DNA from: Choristoneura fumiferana
Lineage: Eukaryota > Arthropoda > Insecta > Lepidoptera > Tortricidae
Direction: 5' to 3'
Assembly (NCBI RefSeq): GCF_025370935.1
Contig: NC_133479.1
Span: forward strand, 19,071,268 to 19,135,267
DNA length: 64,000 nt
In this document: positions 43,299 through 52,703 of the stretch, piece by piece
Position numbering within the stretch: position 1 is the stretch's first letter
Layout: each line of letters begins with the position of its first letter
Notes under the pieces: generated by a model
Databases searched by the model: none
What the model saw: only the letters and a program-made list of their open reading frames with translations
Told to the model about the DNA's origin: nothing
Position numbers and translations under genes: made by a program

Positions 43299-43487
43299 CC
43301 CCTGTCTCACCTGCTGATCGTGCTGATGGGGTAGAAGTGTATCTTACTGTTCAGTAACAGCCTATTCACTTTAGCCTTGAAGAATCCTATATCGTATTTA
43401 TTTTCTGGAAATGCAGACGATGGGAGCGAATTCCATTCCTTAGCAGTTCGCATTAAAAGATGAAGCAAACCGCTTCGTGCGAATCAA
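43299..43487 (-). pseudogene. Non-LTR reverse-transcriptase C-terminal remnant, family L6x
   Basis: The minus strand contains aaggaatggaattcgctccc and atcgtctgcatttccagaaa. The frame corresponds to the (A)KEWNSLP..FP..FK..VNR pattern of insect non-LTR polyprotein C-termini, with stops and shifts. It is homologous to 48,245-48,445 in the other orientation. Confidence 0.65.
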
Positions 43488-44151
43488 TGGAATACTAACT
43501 ACATAAGGGTGAAGATGTTCCCCCCGCGTGAATGCCACTTGGTAAAATGGAGATGGAGGAATTCCTGCGCACACTCACTAAAATGTATCCGGTTAAAAAG
43601 AGACAGACAAGCAACTCTACGAGATGGTGTTCGAGGCTCTATTCCTCCCAAGGATCTGTTCCCGATCACTGAACTATCACCAATGAATTTATGATTGGAT
43701 CATAACTTTGGTAATTTAGAATAGTGTCATGATACAAACGCGACGTGGATAACACCAATGGATTACTAATGTATTGCCAGCCTATAGAGCTAGATTTAAT
43801 CTTCACATACCAAAGTTGCGTGTCAAATGAAAACTGGTAAAAAGGTTAAAATATCGCTCTAATAAATATCAAATGACTGACCTCTTCTCACTTCAAAAGT
43901 AGAGGTACGACCTAGTTAATTTTTATACCCTACAGGTCACGTAAATAAACGTGTCAAAATCATAGTTAACCTTTCCAGCTAATAATTATAATAAAACGCA
44001 TGTTTACATAGTCATAAAAACGCGGTAACTGCGCCGCTTATCGGCGCATACGCATCTTTATCGCGCGCCAAGAGTGAAGCGATTGTTACTTTTGGGGGCT
44101 TTTGTGAAAAACATATGTTTGCCTCGCGTCGGAACCCTGCAATGCACACTT
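43488..44151. other. Unassigned sequence
   Basis: No feature was recognised. A plus-strand frame at 43,509-43,694 has no recognisable domain. Confidence 0.4.
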
Positions 44152-44330
44152 TGAGAGTGAGAGAGAGAGAATCATTTATTTACACATATTCGATACACAT
44201 AAAAATACATTAGATGGAAAAAATACATCGAATAGTATGAAGTGGACCCCACTCAGCATAATGTTACGGCAAGCCGCAACGCTGTTAAAAGCTTTGCTCC
44301 CTGCCCTACCCTCCCTTGCTGGTGTTGGAT
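44152..44330 (-). mobile_element. Retrotransposon 3'-UTR with (TCTC)n tail
   Basis: On the plus strand gagagtgagagagagagaat is followed by catttatttacacatattcg and later cccactcagcataatgttac and ggcaagccgcaac. A simple repeat next to a reversed AATAAA-like end (catttattta) is the layout of a non-LTR tail. Confidence 0.5.
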
Positions 44331-45331
44331 TAGGTAGGGATCCTATTTAACTTACCTTACCTTAGTTTTAGAATTAATCAGAATTCTGATATTCGAACAA
44401 ATCTAAAAACCTTACCATTTTTTGAAGTCACTTAAAAACGAAATAAGTGCATTTCGAGTGCTAAAAACGCGCTTTTAGCTAGCACAAATATAAGTAGAAC
44501 CCATTATTATTTACCTCTCGCTCGTTCTACTCAATTTTAAATAAGACAAAAAACCCAACTTGTATTCAGTCACACGTGCGCCCAATTAGGGCTCCTTCGA
44601 CCTAACACGAATATATTACAAAAATTAAATTCAAACCATAAAGCTTGTACCAAAAATTAAATAATAACAAAAAAACTTTTTTGAACCCCAAAACCTATTC
44701 AACTCTGTGTAAAATTAGACATCCATATCACACAGATCGCGCCGCGGACGCATCTCTGTTGCCGACCATTATTATATCAACAACCTCATTATTCCGCCTC
44801 CTTAGGAAATCGCACAATATGATATAATGGTTTATTTTGCAAGATACATTTAACTGGGTCAGAGGTTACGGTTTTGTAGAACGAAACGGTAAGTGTTATT
44901 TTTTCAGCTCGTTTGTAATGATTTAGGTTGTAGATAGATATTCGGTTTTTGACATCCATTAGTTAGATACTGTTTTAGAAGTAACCTTAGGTTCATGGAT
45001 TTAAAGTGAACGTCACGCTTTTTTTATTTGTTCTCGTAAGTCCTGACTTTTTTTATCATACATCTACAGACCAAGCCGAGAATTCAAAGCTAAATTTAAA
45101 ATTCTTATTTCGTTGAAAAATGTGTACTCCACCAAGTAATGTACTTGGCATGTTATTCTTACAATTAATTTGTACTTTAAGTACACGAGGACTTACGAGG
45201 TTATGTTCTGTGCCGGCAAAGATTTTAATTTGTTAAGAATGCAATGGTATATTGTCATAGTGGGGCTGCGTGTTAGCTACAAATATTGCTAGAGATTGGC
45301 AATTTTTAATATGATATTTTTTCGCTGTAGG
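44331..45331. other. Unassigned AT-rich sequence
   Basis: A GTAAGTG word at 44,890 resembles a splice donor but has no convincing exon in front of it. Confidence 0.4.
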
Positions 45332-45443
45332 TACAGTCAAGGGCGTCAAAATATGTATACATTGTCCTATGTTTATTGGCATAAAGGTGTCCAGATATTT
45401 TTGACGTCTTGTTAACGTATATATATTTATGCCCTTGACCGTA
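45332..45443. mobile_element. TA-flanked MITE, TACAGTCA family
   Basis: The left end tacagtcaagggcgtcaaaa and the reverse complement of the right end (tacggtcaagggcataaata) match. TA occurs at both ends. It is related in its termini to 10,161-10,297. Confidence 0.75.
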
Positions 45444-46029
45444 CCTTAGCAAATTACTTTCTTAAAATTTACATGGATGTTCAGTCAGAGTAACCTATTA
45501 GCTTTAATCCGGACTAAAACAACTCTTACAACTTCAGGATAAATGCTAAACCATTTTATCGGGGTTGAGCCACCGGAAGGGCCAAAGAGGCTGGACTCTT
45601 ATTATTAGTTTCCAAATACTTACAGTACCCGGCCATAAAGATAGCAAAATTGGTCTTTGGAAAGAGACTCGGCTAATTTCGGCTCCGTAGAGCGTTCTCA
45701 CACACTACTTATTTCACTTTTGTCGCATTTAGACAAAAATATATAATAAAGAGTTAAAGTTAATACACATAAAGGCCTTGAATTCAACAATGATTATCTG
45801 TGTTAAAATAGTAAACATCTCCTCATTACATTAAATTTGAACGCCGATCACGTGATTTCATAGCCTTTCTGTTGGACTCCCATAAGCTTCCAAAATGCGA
45901 AGCGCGAGGAAGAATCATTTTCCAGCTGACTGGGTAGCCAACGATTAAATTTTTTAGCGCTAGGTCACGCAAGCGGTTCTAAATGAAACAAACTTCGTAA
46001 ACACTAGCCCAAAAACATTCGAATCAGGT
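45444..46029. other. Unassigned sequence
   Basis: No feature was recognised. Confidence 0.5.
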
Positions 46030-46150
46030 TACCATTGTACCGGGAGTGAGTCGTCGCGCGTAAAAGTGGGTGCTAATTCGATCGTTCCGCCGCCACGCGG
46101 GCGTTAACCGATCGCGCGGTGTCCACGCGTCTCGTGGAACGATTATTCCT
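46030..46150. promoter_or_regulatory. CpG-rich unique island
   Basis: Gttccgccgccacgcgggcg and taaccgatcgcgcggtgtcc stand out from the AT-rich flanks. The word tcgcgcggtg recurs at 46,801. It may belong with the 46.8-kb island as a regulatory region. This is inference. Confidence 0.25.
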
Positions 46151-46251
46151 TTTTCCTATAAGAATAAGGAACAATGAAGAGGTTTAATGTCTACTTTTTA
46201 ATGAATTACGAGTCTTTACTTTTATGTGTATACCATTATTATGCGTACTGT

Positions 46252-46390
46252 TGCGAGCGACTTCTGCCAAGAATTCGTTTATTGCGCGCTGCGGAAACTA
46301 AAGAATTTTCCGGGATCACAGTTATCCTGTTCTTCTCAAAATTTCAAGCTATCTCTATACCGAATTTCAAAACGATCGGTTGATCACAAC
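46252..46390 (-). mobile_element. Decayed Helitron-like H1 fragment
   Basis: Aattcgtttattgcgcgctg, aaagaattttccgggatcac and ctataccgaatttcaaaacg follow the reverse family order. The ends are lost. Confidence 0.5.
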
Positions 46391-46458
46391 ATACTCAGAT
46401 TCGTCTTTATAATAGTTTCCCTAGGTGTTCGACTAGATTTCGCTTACATAGTGATTAA

Positions 46459-46613
46459 CCCCCTTATTCATAAATGACAATCAAACCTATTTTAGTTAAA
46501 ATGCCGCTAAAATTCGTTTGTCCTTATCTGTCACTTCGACATTTGTATTTGTTAGAAAGGGACAAAGCATTTGTTAGTTAACATAGGCTTGTTAAGTTTT
46601 ATGAATAAGGGGG
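46459..46613. mobile_element. 155-bp MITE with TAA target duplication
   Basis: The terminal inverted repeats CCCCCTTATTCATAAA and TTTATGAATAAGGGGG are exact over 16 bp. TAA flanks at 46,456-46,458 and 46,614-46,616. The inner arms are partly complementary. The TWA-type duplication suggests the PIF/Harbinger group. Confidence 0.9.
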
Positions 46614-46633
46614 TAAGTATTTAACCAAAAAAA

Positions 46634-46797
46634 CATTCGAAATTTGAAACAATAAATGATGAGCCTACCCGATCGCACGCGCCAATTAGGCCAGTATCAA
46701 TGTGTTTTTAAAAAGCGACCATTTTACTAAAAATATTTGAAATTCGAAACAAATGGCGAGCCTACCCGATGGCACACGCTAATTCGGCCAGTATCAA
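46634..46797. repeat. Local direct duplication, two about 65-bp units
   Basis: Units at 46,634-46,700 and 46,734-46,797 share gaaa(t)ttgaaac/gaaattcgaaac, gcgagcctacccgat-type and aatt(a/c)ggccagtatcaat. They lie 100 bp apart, next to a CpG-rich island. The unit does not occur elsewhere in the window. Confidence 0.7.
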
Positions 46798-46935
46798 TCG
46801 GTCGCGCGGTGCTAATTTGGAAACTCGCTGCTTTCGCCGGCCGCTGGTGTTTGCGCGATCATTATCGCCGCGACGACCGTTCGAGTTTCGAGATGCGAGC
46901 AATTGGGTGAGCTGCGGATGTAGGGCTAGTTTTAG
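46798..46935 (+). promoter_or_regulatory. CpG-rich island, possible alternative promoter or exon
   Basis: Cgctgctttcgccggccgct, ttatcgccgcgacgaccgtt and aattggGTGAGCTG: the last could be a splice donor, which would make this an alternative first exon. No repeat relative was found. There is no independent evidence of transcription. Confidence 0.25.
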
Positions 46936-47147
46936 ACACAAATAAAAATGTTATTTCTAATATTATTTGTTTTTATTAGCAATACGTTTGCTAACGAAAC
47001 TTTCTTGCTTTTGGCTTACGCGAACGATTACGATTTTCGACTGCGAATCGCTTTTCAAGTTTATACGGGGTCACATTGTTTTCCTCCATTGAAAGCTCAG
47101 GATAAATTGGAAAGGAAATTTTGCCCATTCCTAGAAAGAGAATTCGA

Positions 47148-47206
47148 ATGAGTTCGAACCCACAATTATCTGCTTGAAAGGCTAGTCAAACCGTCAGAGC
47201 CAGAGC
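47148..47206 (-). mobile_element. Decayed SINE-A head
   Basis: The minus strand reads ggctctgacggtttgactag, tttcaagcagataattgtgg and GGTTCGAACTC (B-box-like), in family order. Confidence 0.5.
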
Positions 47207-47662
47207 CAGAGAGTTAGTCTCAGAGCCTGTGCTTGCCAGTAGGACCTGATGAAGCTAAAAGTAAAATTACTTAGCTCTCGCCACACACCACGCGCTATTA
47301 GCTTGAGCGAGTAAAGCTAGCTCGTTGTCATAAGAGCGCTAAAGGCCAACATTGTGCGGACGTTAGCGATGCACTTAAATCATTAGCTGGGGCACGTTTG
47401 AGCAAATGTTTGCGGCCAATATTTGGACACTTTTGTTAACCTAGATTACAATCGGTAGTTTGTTGTGGACGTGCTTTTACTAGTGGTACTGTTAAGGTTT
47501 TGTCCTACATAGGTACTCTACAAAAACATGATGTTCGATACTCACGTGTTATTTGATATCCAGTTGAAAGACGTTAGTGGTAAAAATAGATGTTCTTACA
47601 TACCATCAACTTACAAACAATCAGTTTGGCTTGTTATCTACGAATTTAATTTGAGCTAAAAT
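47207..47662. other. Unassigned sequence
   Basis: No feature was recognised. Confidence 0.5.
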
Positions 47663-47676
47663 TAAATAATGTCAAT

Positions 47677-48060
47677 GAACTAAAAGAGTTTCCTTGCTCA
47701 CCCGCGACCTTACGATAGCTAAGCTTTATGCAAAATATGCGTGTTCATGCAGTTCCCCCACCTCCACACTGTATCACACAAACCCATCTATCACCACCAC
47801 CACACTACACTGACGCGTTTCGAACTCAACCAGAGCTCATCTTCAGAGTGACACAACCGTACACCATGCTACCAGTTGTTAGACTAACGAACCACAACCA
47901 CCGTTTTAATTTGTCACTGTAACTCCCCAAGTACCCACATGTTTTATGAAACAAAACAAAACTACCCACAAATCATTAATTTTTTTTTTTAACCGTCCTT
48001 CAAAACTACCTTGATTTTTATTTATTTACCCCAAAGTAAAGCCTGATTCAATAAATTATT
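47677..48060. mobile_element. Element of family P2 with 14-bp flanking repeats
   Basis: TAAATAATGTCAAT occurs at 47,663-47,676 and 48,061-48,074. The interior shares with 8,746-9,087 the words gaactaaaagag, acccgcgacctta, tgatgcagttcc-type, cacgcgtttcgaact-type and agagctcatcttc. Here the right palindrome arm is missing, and the sequence ends aaagtaaagcctgattcaat, the complement of the start of the first copy. Confidence 0.6.
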
Positions 48061-48244
48061 TAAATAATGTCAATAAATTTGCTCATTATAGACTAAATAC
48101 ATTATTTACGAATCTCTAAACTAACCTTCGTAGGGTTGCTTGTTTGTTTATTTTTTATAGGATACATTTTTGTTAATGTAAGCAGAAATTAAATGATTTA
48201 ACTCATTATAGTTAATGGATATTCTGGCGAGAAGAGCATCTTCA

Positions 48245-48445
48245 GCCTTGTGTAGTTCGTATTCATTCCAAAGCGGTTCGCTTCATCTTACCTAATGCGA
48301 ACTGCTAAGGAATGAAATTCGCTCCCGTCGTCTGTATTTCCAGATAGATACAATCTAGGGTTCTTCAAGGCTAGAATGAATAGGCTTTTACTGAACCAGT
48401 GAGATACACCTTTGGCCTCATCTGCCAATTTAGGTCAGATAGGGG
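48245..48445 (+). pseudogene. Non-LTR reverse-transcriptase C-terminal remnant, family L6x
   Basis: Gcgaactgctaaggaatgaa, attcgctcccgtcgtctgta, gggttcttcaaggctagaat and gaataggcttttactgaacc match 43,299-43,487 inverted. The frame is interrupted. Confidence 0.65.
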
Positions 48446-49030
48446 CAACCACGGATCAGTTTCAAATAAAATAACTTTGAACTGTAGCGGATATTCTGCT
48501 ATCTACGAACAAACTGGAATACAATTCAAAAGTAGCTTAAATTTACTTTGAAACAGCAAACAAAACACTATCAAAACAGCTTGAAGTAGCTTTGAAATGT
48601 GAAAGTGACGAGGTACTAAATTGACTATTATCAAAAAATGCAAATACTTTGATTTAGGTATAAAAATGCATTGGAATGTAAGAAGAACCGTAAGCATTAT
48701 CACTTGGTATTGTGTAACTTTTTTTCTTGTCGTAGTATACCTACGCTTGACCGACAACGGAAGACAAAAAACTTGTAACTGACTTGTTACTTGTACAGTG
48801 ACATGGGATAGTTTGTCCAAACATTTTTTTCCCAGAAGGCAATTTACTCTGACAACCCTTTTCTTATCTTTGCTACCTTTTCCATAAATTTGTCGTCTGT
48901 CATAACTATTCCAAACTATTGTTTTCTCAAAGTTCATTGATAATCAGAAGCCTCAAGGGATTACAGTTTTGTCGTAGTTTTGTCTTCATTTAGAATTTTA
49001 AATGGTGTAAAGTATGCGGTTTAAAGTAAT
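48446..49030. other. Unassigned; longest unexplained open frame (minus strand, 48,503-48,937)
   Basis: A 144-codon minus-strand frame starts at an ATG at 48,937. It is rich in Leu/Ile/Val/Lys with a hydrophobic middle, shows no recognisable domain, and lies in AT-rich DNA where such frames arise by chance. It is recorded here but not called a gene. Confidence 0.3.
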
Positions 49031-49052
49031 AATTGTTTCTTTTCTGTTACAG

Positions 49053-49081
49053 GTACGTATTGTTCCATAATCCGCCGGTTG
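49053..49081 (+). other. Candidate 29-nt micro-exon or recursive splice site
   Basis: The tract tgtttcttttctgttacAG ends at 49,052 and is immediately followed by GTACGT. 29 nt later comes G|GTGAGTCAA. Two readings are possible. It could be a 29-nt exon, which has no ATG and is open in two of three frames. Or it could be a recursive splice site, where an acceptor abuts a donor (CAG|GTACGT) so a long intron is removed in steps. The second donor then plays the known role of the competing site behind a recursive point. It lies about 33 kb from the candidate first exon on the same strand. Confidence 0.45.
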
Positions 49082-49394
49082 GTGAGTCAAAAACGTCAAA
49101 ACAGATCCCTTACAGGTACGAAATGGAACCTTGCAATTGATTGAGAGAGAAAAGAGTTAGCCGTTTTAAGAGTCCCGTAATAAAATGACAAAAACGGAAC
49201 AATCGTAGGTTCGCCTTGTCTGCCTGTCTATCCGCGGCTTATCGCAGAGACAGTACTAGCTGTAATTTAAGATGAATAATTAATCATGTCGACAAATGAG
49301 TGAACTACTATCGAGGGATAGGTATACTTAGGTCTTTAAAAATATTGCAGGTTAGCAATTTTTTTTGTTTATACATCCGTTTTCGAAATATTAA
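49082..49394. other. Putative intron continuation
   Basis: The 11-mer ttacaggtacg of the micro-exon boundary recurs at 49,110-49,120 without a strong pyrimidine tract. Otherwise unassigned. Confidence 0.35.
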
Positions 49395-49475
49395 TCTTCA
49401 AATTAGGCGGGGTTTGAACCCACGACCCTCTGCTTGAGAGGCGATAGGTCAAACCACTAGGCCACCACGGCTTTT
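49395..49475 (-). mobile_element. SINE-A head only, well preserved
   Basis: The minus strand reads agccgtggtggcctagtggt, ttgacctatcgcctctcaag, cagagggtcg and tgGGTTCAAACCCcgcc, with clear A and B boxes. The SINE body is absent. Confidence 0.8.
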
Positions 49476-49714
49476 TAATTATATATTTTTATTCATTAAT
49501 TTCATTTTGAAAACGGTACTTTATAATTAACTCTAAGAAGGAAATAACTTGATAACTATTAGATAGGCCTGCCCACCCTACCCTACCCTAGCCATAAAAG
49601 CCCATGTGCTTTATCATAAATTAATCAGATTATTCAGTACATACTTAAGCAAAAGCTTTTAATCGTCCTATAAAATCGCTAGCACCTAGCACTCGTAAAG
49701 TAAGAACAAATTAA
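49476..49714. other. Unassigned sequence
   Basis: Cacccta(ccccta)-like words at 49,570-49,590 are too short to be telomeric. Nothing else was recognised. Confidence 0.4.
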
Positions 49715-49715
49715 A

Positions 49716-50010
49716 TCCCACTAATAGGTACTATAAATGCCGAAGGTTTGTGTGTCTGTTTGTTACTCTAAAAGGTCTCAATGGATTTGGATGAAAAAAT
49801 AAAAGGTAGGTTATGTTGTAAAATAACAATTAGGCTATTTTTATTACGATATTCCGACGCGGTTGGGATGGAAAATGTAAAAATTCAAAATCGAAATTGA
49901 TGGCTGCGTAATTTTTAGCTATTTTCATGGGGATATAATAAATTCCCAGATTTTCAATTGACCTGCCAGTTTTAACAGTTCACGCGTGCAAAGCCGCGGG
50001 TGAAGAATAG
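49716..50010 (+). mobile_element. Helitron-like element H2, 295 bp
   Basis: It starts after A with TCCCACTAATAGG and continues ctataaatgccgaaggtttg. It ends gcaaagccgcgggtgaagaATAG|T, where the expected CTAG is mutated. The interior differs from H1, so this is a related subfamily. Confidence 0.65.
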
Positions 50011-50044
50011 TGGATTATAAAATCGGTTATTAGTACTATTCTTA

Positions 50045-50116
50045 ATGGGAATGGGCGTTCGGGCGCGCTCGGGAGAGCTCGGGTCGGCTCGGGTCGACTC
50101 GGGTCACTCGGGTCGC
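50045..50116. repeat. Short GC-rich tandem repeat, (c)tcgggtcg(a/g) units
   Basis: Gctcgggtcg, gctcgggtcg, actcgggtc, actcgggtcg and related cgggcgcgctcgggagagct are imperfect 9-10-bp units. The array ends at gctagacgatag. Confidence 0.75.
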
Positions 50117-50610
50117 TAGACGATAGACTTATGCTTCAATTGTTTTGCGCTCGCGCCGCATTCTTTTTTTTCAAATGAGATATTGTTCACACAACGCATC
50201 GAGGTATTTGTGGCGTCAGTTTTTTTAATCGATTTATCTGTTGTTTAACGATCTAGAATCGATATTGTTTTATTACAGCGGAACGAGCCGTGGCGGGCTT
50301 TCGACACGTTCGAGTCTGTATTACGAATTGATAGTCGCTGATGAAGTAACTGTTCTATCGATTAAAATGGTTGTCGAATGGGCAAATGGTGGGATATGTG
50401 GTACTTACATCCCTTAGGACTGTAAATTAATGTTTTGGGTGGTATTTTGCAAAATGCGTAGGGTCTTTAACCTTTTGGTGCATGCGGTAGGTATCATTCG
50501 TAATATCAACTTTTTATTGCAATTCCGAACTTTAACATCAATTGAACTTACGCCTGGCAAATATCTGAATATATACGTACGGCTATATTTAAATTAGTTA
50601 TACGCACTTA
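50117..50610. other. Unassigned sequence with CpG-rich pocket at 50,280-50,320
   Basis: Gcggaacgagccgtggcggg and tttcgacacgttcgag stand out in GC, with no repeat relative here. No gene was recognised. Confidence 0.35.
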
Positions 50611-50982
50611 CTAGTGCTTTACTCGCGGCTTCACACACGTAGGTAATTTATCAGATCCGGCAGTTAAATAAAAACTTCGGGAATTGACTAAATTCCCATA
50701 GGAATTTCCAAAAATTATATCGAGGATTGCATTAACGTTGAATACTAACCTATAAAACACCGGTGCCAAATTTCATGTCTCTAATCCTAAAGGTTGAAGT
50801 TTCGAGATTTTATCCCATATCTGTGGGAATAACGTGACAAAAGTATTCTTTGTGTTATTTCAGACGTCTGGCTATCTACATTTTAAATTTTATCCTTTTG
50901 GATGATTTTTTATCCAGCCGTTTAAGCGTGAACAAACATACACACATATACAAACTTTCACATTTATAGTATTAATGTAGGA
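50611..50982 (-). mobile_element. Complete Helitron-like element H2, 372 bp
   Basis: On the minus strand it begins TCCTACATTAATACTATAAATG (after A) and ends gccgcgagtaaagcaCTAG before T. It has both termini and A/T insertion context with no target duplication, the Helitron pattern. The body contains tttcatgtctctaatcctaa and gtgttatttcagacgtctgg. It encodes nothing. Confidence 0.8.
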
Positions 50983-51290
50983 TAGGTAATTATTGAACCT
51001 GCTGTCAAAATTTCACGAGAGTCTGTTTAGGAATGCGAAGAGGAGAACAGCTGGCCGTGACTGTCCAAAGCTAAAAATGGAGACTATCTTACTGTATCAC
51101 TATTTTCTGCAAATAAATAACTTATGAGTTATGAGACGCTTCGCTCTCACTTCCCCGCTCGCAACGTCTAAAAAGTTATATTACACCAAGTTACAACTTG
51201 CACTACCAGAGTGGAAATTTCGCACGTTGATTAGAAAAAATGGATAGAGCAATCGCTACCCCGTAATTAAGTAAAGGTTAAACCGTAATC
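50983..51290. other. Unassigned AT-rich sequence
   Basis: No feature was recognised. Confidence 0.5.
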
Positions 51291-51425
51291 AAGATGTAAT
51301 TGTACGCATCTGACCCGCGGCGCGTAATTTAATATCCGGTCCATTACAAACAGACCCGGGCGCGGAGCTAGTGCGCCCTGGAAGCGACCTGAGCGTGGTT
51401 CCTAAATTCTCATTTCGTTATGAAA
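51291..51425. promoter_or_regulatory. Candidate conserved non-coding island
   Basis: Acccgcggcgcgtaatttaa, tatccggtccattacaaaca and gacccgggcgcggagctagt mix GC-rich and homeodomain-like TAATTTA/CATTACAAA motifs. It resembles the gcgcc-ttaatttatatccgg phrase of 55,060-55,080. Regulatory function is inference. Confidence 0.3.
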
Positions 51426-51467
51426 ATTTGTGCGAATTAAGTTGCCCCGTGTGGTGTCGGGTTAGAA

Positions 51468-51657
51468 TTACGCCTCTACATTTCTTTCATGGATGTCGTA
51501 AGAGGCGATAGGTTAAGGTATACCGTAGGCGACAGGCTAGCAACCTATCACTATTGTACCGTTTTTGTCAAACTTTAAACCTAAAATTGCTAAAAGTGGC
51601 TCCGAAGCGGTAACGTTTCGTGTGCTCTGCCTACCCCATTTGGGAATACAGGCGTTA
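51468..51657 (+). mobile_element. Dispersed retrotransposon-like repeat D2
   Basis: It is the inverted relative of 3,754-3,985. Gaggcgataggttaaggtat, accgtaggcgacaggctagc and gctctgcctaccccatttgg are shared. It is followed at once by the long TG array. Confidence 0.75.
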
Positions 51658-51676
51658 TTTGTGTGTGTGTGTGCGC

Positions 51677-51724
<48 letters not shown>

Positions 51725-51726
51725 GC

Positions 51727-51771
<45 letters not shown>

Positions 51772-51777
51772 TGTGTG
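51658..51777 (+). repeat. (TG)n microsatellite, about 120 bp
   Basis: Almost pure TG repeats with a few CG interruptions (gtgcgcgcgtg, gtgcgtgtgcgcgtg). It creates long Cys/Val or His/Thr frames that are not proteins. It sits at the 3' end of the D2 repeat. Confidence 0.95.
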
Positions 51778-51835
51778 AGACCTCCAGTTGCTTCGGTTGG
51801 AAGCGGTCTGCATCCACCATGAGGGCCAGTAATGC
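51778..51835 (-). pseudogene. RTE-like retrotransposon ORF fragment
   Basis: The minus strand codes ..MQTASNRSNWRS.., the segment just before GEAYVQQW in the family. The final codons and tail are missing, with the TG array in their place. Confidence 0.6.
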
Positions 51836-51866
51836 TCATCCAGTCCATCACGTTGGTGGACCTAAA

Positions 51867-52087
51867 TCACACGAATATTACGAGTATAAATGTGAAAGCT
51901 TGTAAGTCAGTTTGTTTTTGTTTGATAGTTACCTTGTCACGTCAAAAACGCTAGGTAAAATTCGGTAAACAGATAGTTTGAGTCCCAGGGAAGGACATAG
52001 GATAGTTTTTATCTCGAAAAATTGCATAGTTCCCGCGGGATAACGATAAACGAATTTTACCCGGATGGAGTCGTGCGCAACAGCTAT
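51867..52087 (+). mobile_element. Helitron-like H1, 221 bp
   Basis: It starts after A with TCACACGAATATTACG and continues tataaatgtgaaagcttgta, aattcggtaaacagatagtt, gggaaggacataggatagtt and ttcccgcgggataacg. It ends gcaacagCTAT, a mutated CTAG. Confidence 0.75.
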
Positions 52088-52517
52088 AGAATAAATAAAC
52101 CTCTTCTAGCATTTCATCTGTAGATCTCAGTACAGGCTCCAGGCCACTCGTAATGTCTCCTCTTGATCTCGATCATAACTATTACCCCGCTATTTATTAA
52201 AGGGGTTTTCATTAGAGAACCAAACGGCCGCCTTCGATGCGTGTTTGCTTAGTTTTATCATTTCATTTTAATTACTGGTTTGTAATTGATGATGTTGGTT
52301 TAAAATGTTTCGTTAATTGTGCTTGGGGTGAATGGGTGATGGTGGTGTGTTAATATTGTTTAATTAATTGAGTATTTGAAGTTGTAAGAACTGTAGCAAT
52401 TGTATAAACGTGTCTCATCCTGACTGAGCCTGAAACTCTAAAAGCGGACATTACATTTTGTGTAATGCTGTAAATTTTTATTGGTTAATAAATAAATAAA
52501 TTACTGAGACATGTATT
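52088..52517. other. Unassigned AT-rich sequence
   Basis: No feature was recognised. Confidence 0.5.
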
Positions 52518-52703
52518 TTTAATCCCCGACGCAAAAAGAAGGGTGTTATGTTTGATAATAATCTGAAAATTGGCTCAGCCGTTATTGAGTTTTCGTAACT
52601 TAAAAAAAAATCCACATCAAAATCCTAAAGAGCTATGATGTCATACACAGACACACAGACAAGTCAAACTTAAAACACCTGTCTTTTGCGTCGAAGGTTA
52701 AAA
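52518..52703. mobile_element. D3-ended inverted-repeat element, about 186 bp
   Basis: The left end ttaatccccgacgcaaaaag-aagggtgtta and the right end taaaacacctgtcttttgcg-tcgaaggttaa are inverted. The interior has tgtcatacacagacacacag. The end sequence equals the start of the D3 repeats at 20,296 and 38,190, which suggests those are internally longer or one-ended relatives. Confidence 0.6.

Noticed and set aside
44880..44905. Exon ending at GTAAGTG
   Set aside because: A good donor word, but no acceptor with a pyrimidine tract at a plausible distance upstream and no exon-like composition.
48503..48937. 144-codon minus-strand ORF
   Set aside because: No recognisable domain, composition typical of AT-rich non-coding DNA, no intron-exon signals tied to it. 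A homology search would be needed to revive it.
51537..51905. Cys/Val- and His/Thr-rich ORFs
   Set aside because: Created by the (TG)n microsatellite read in different frames.
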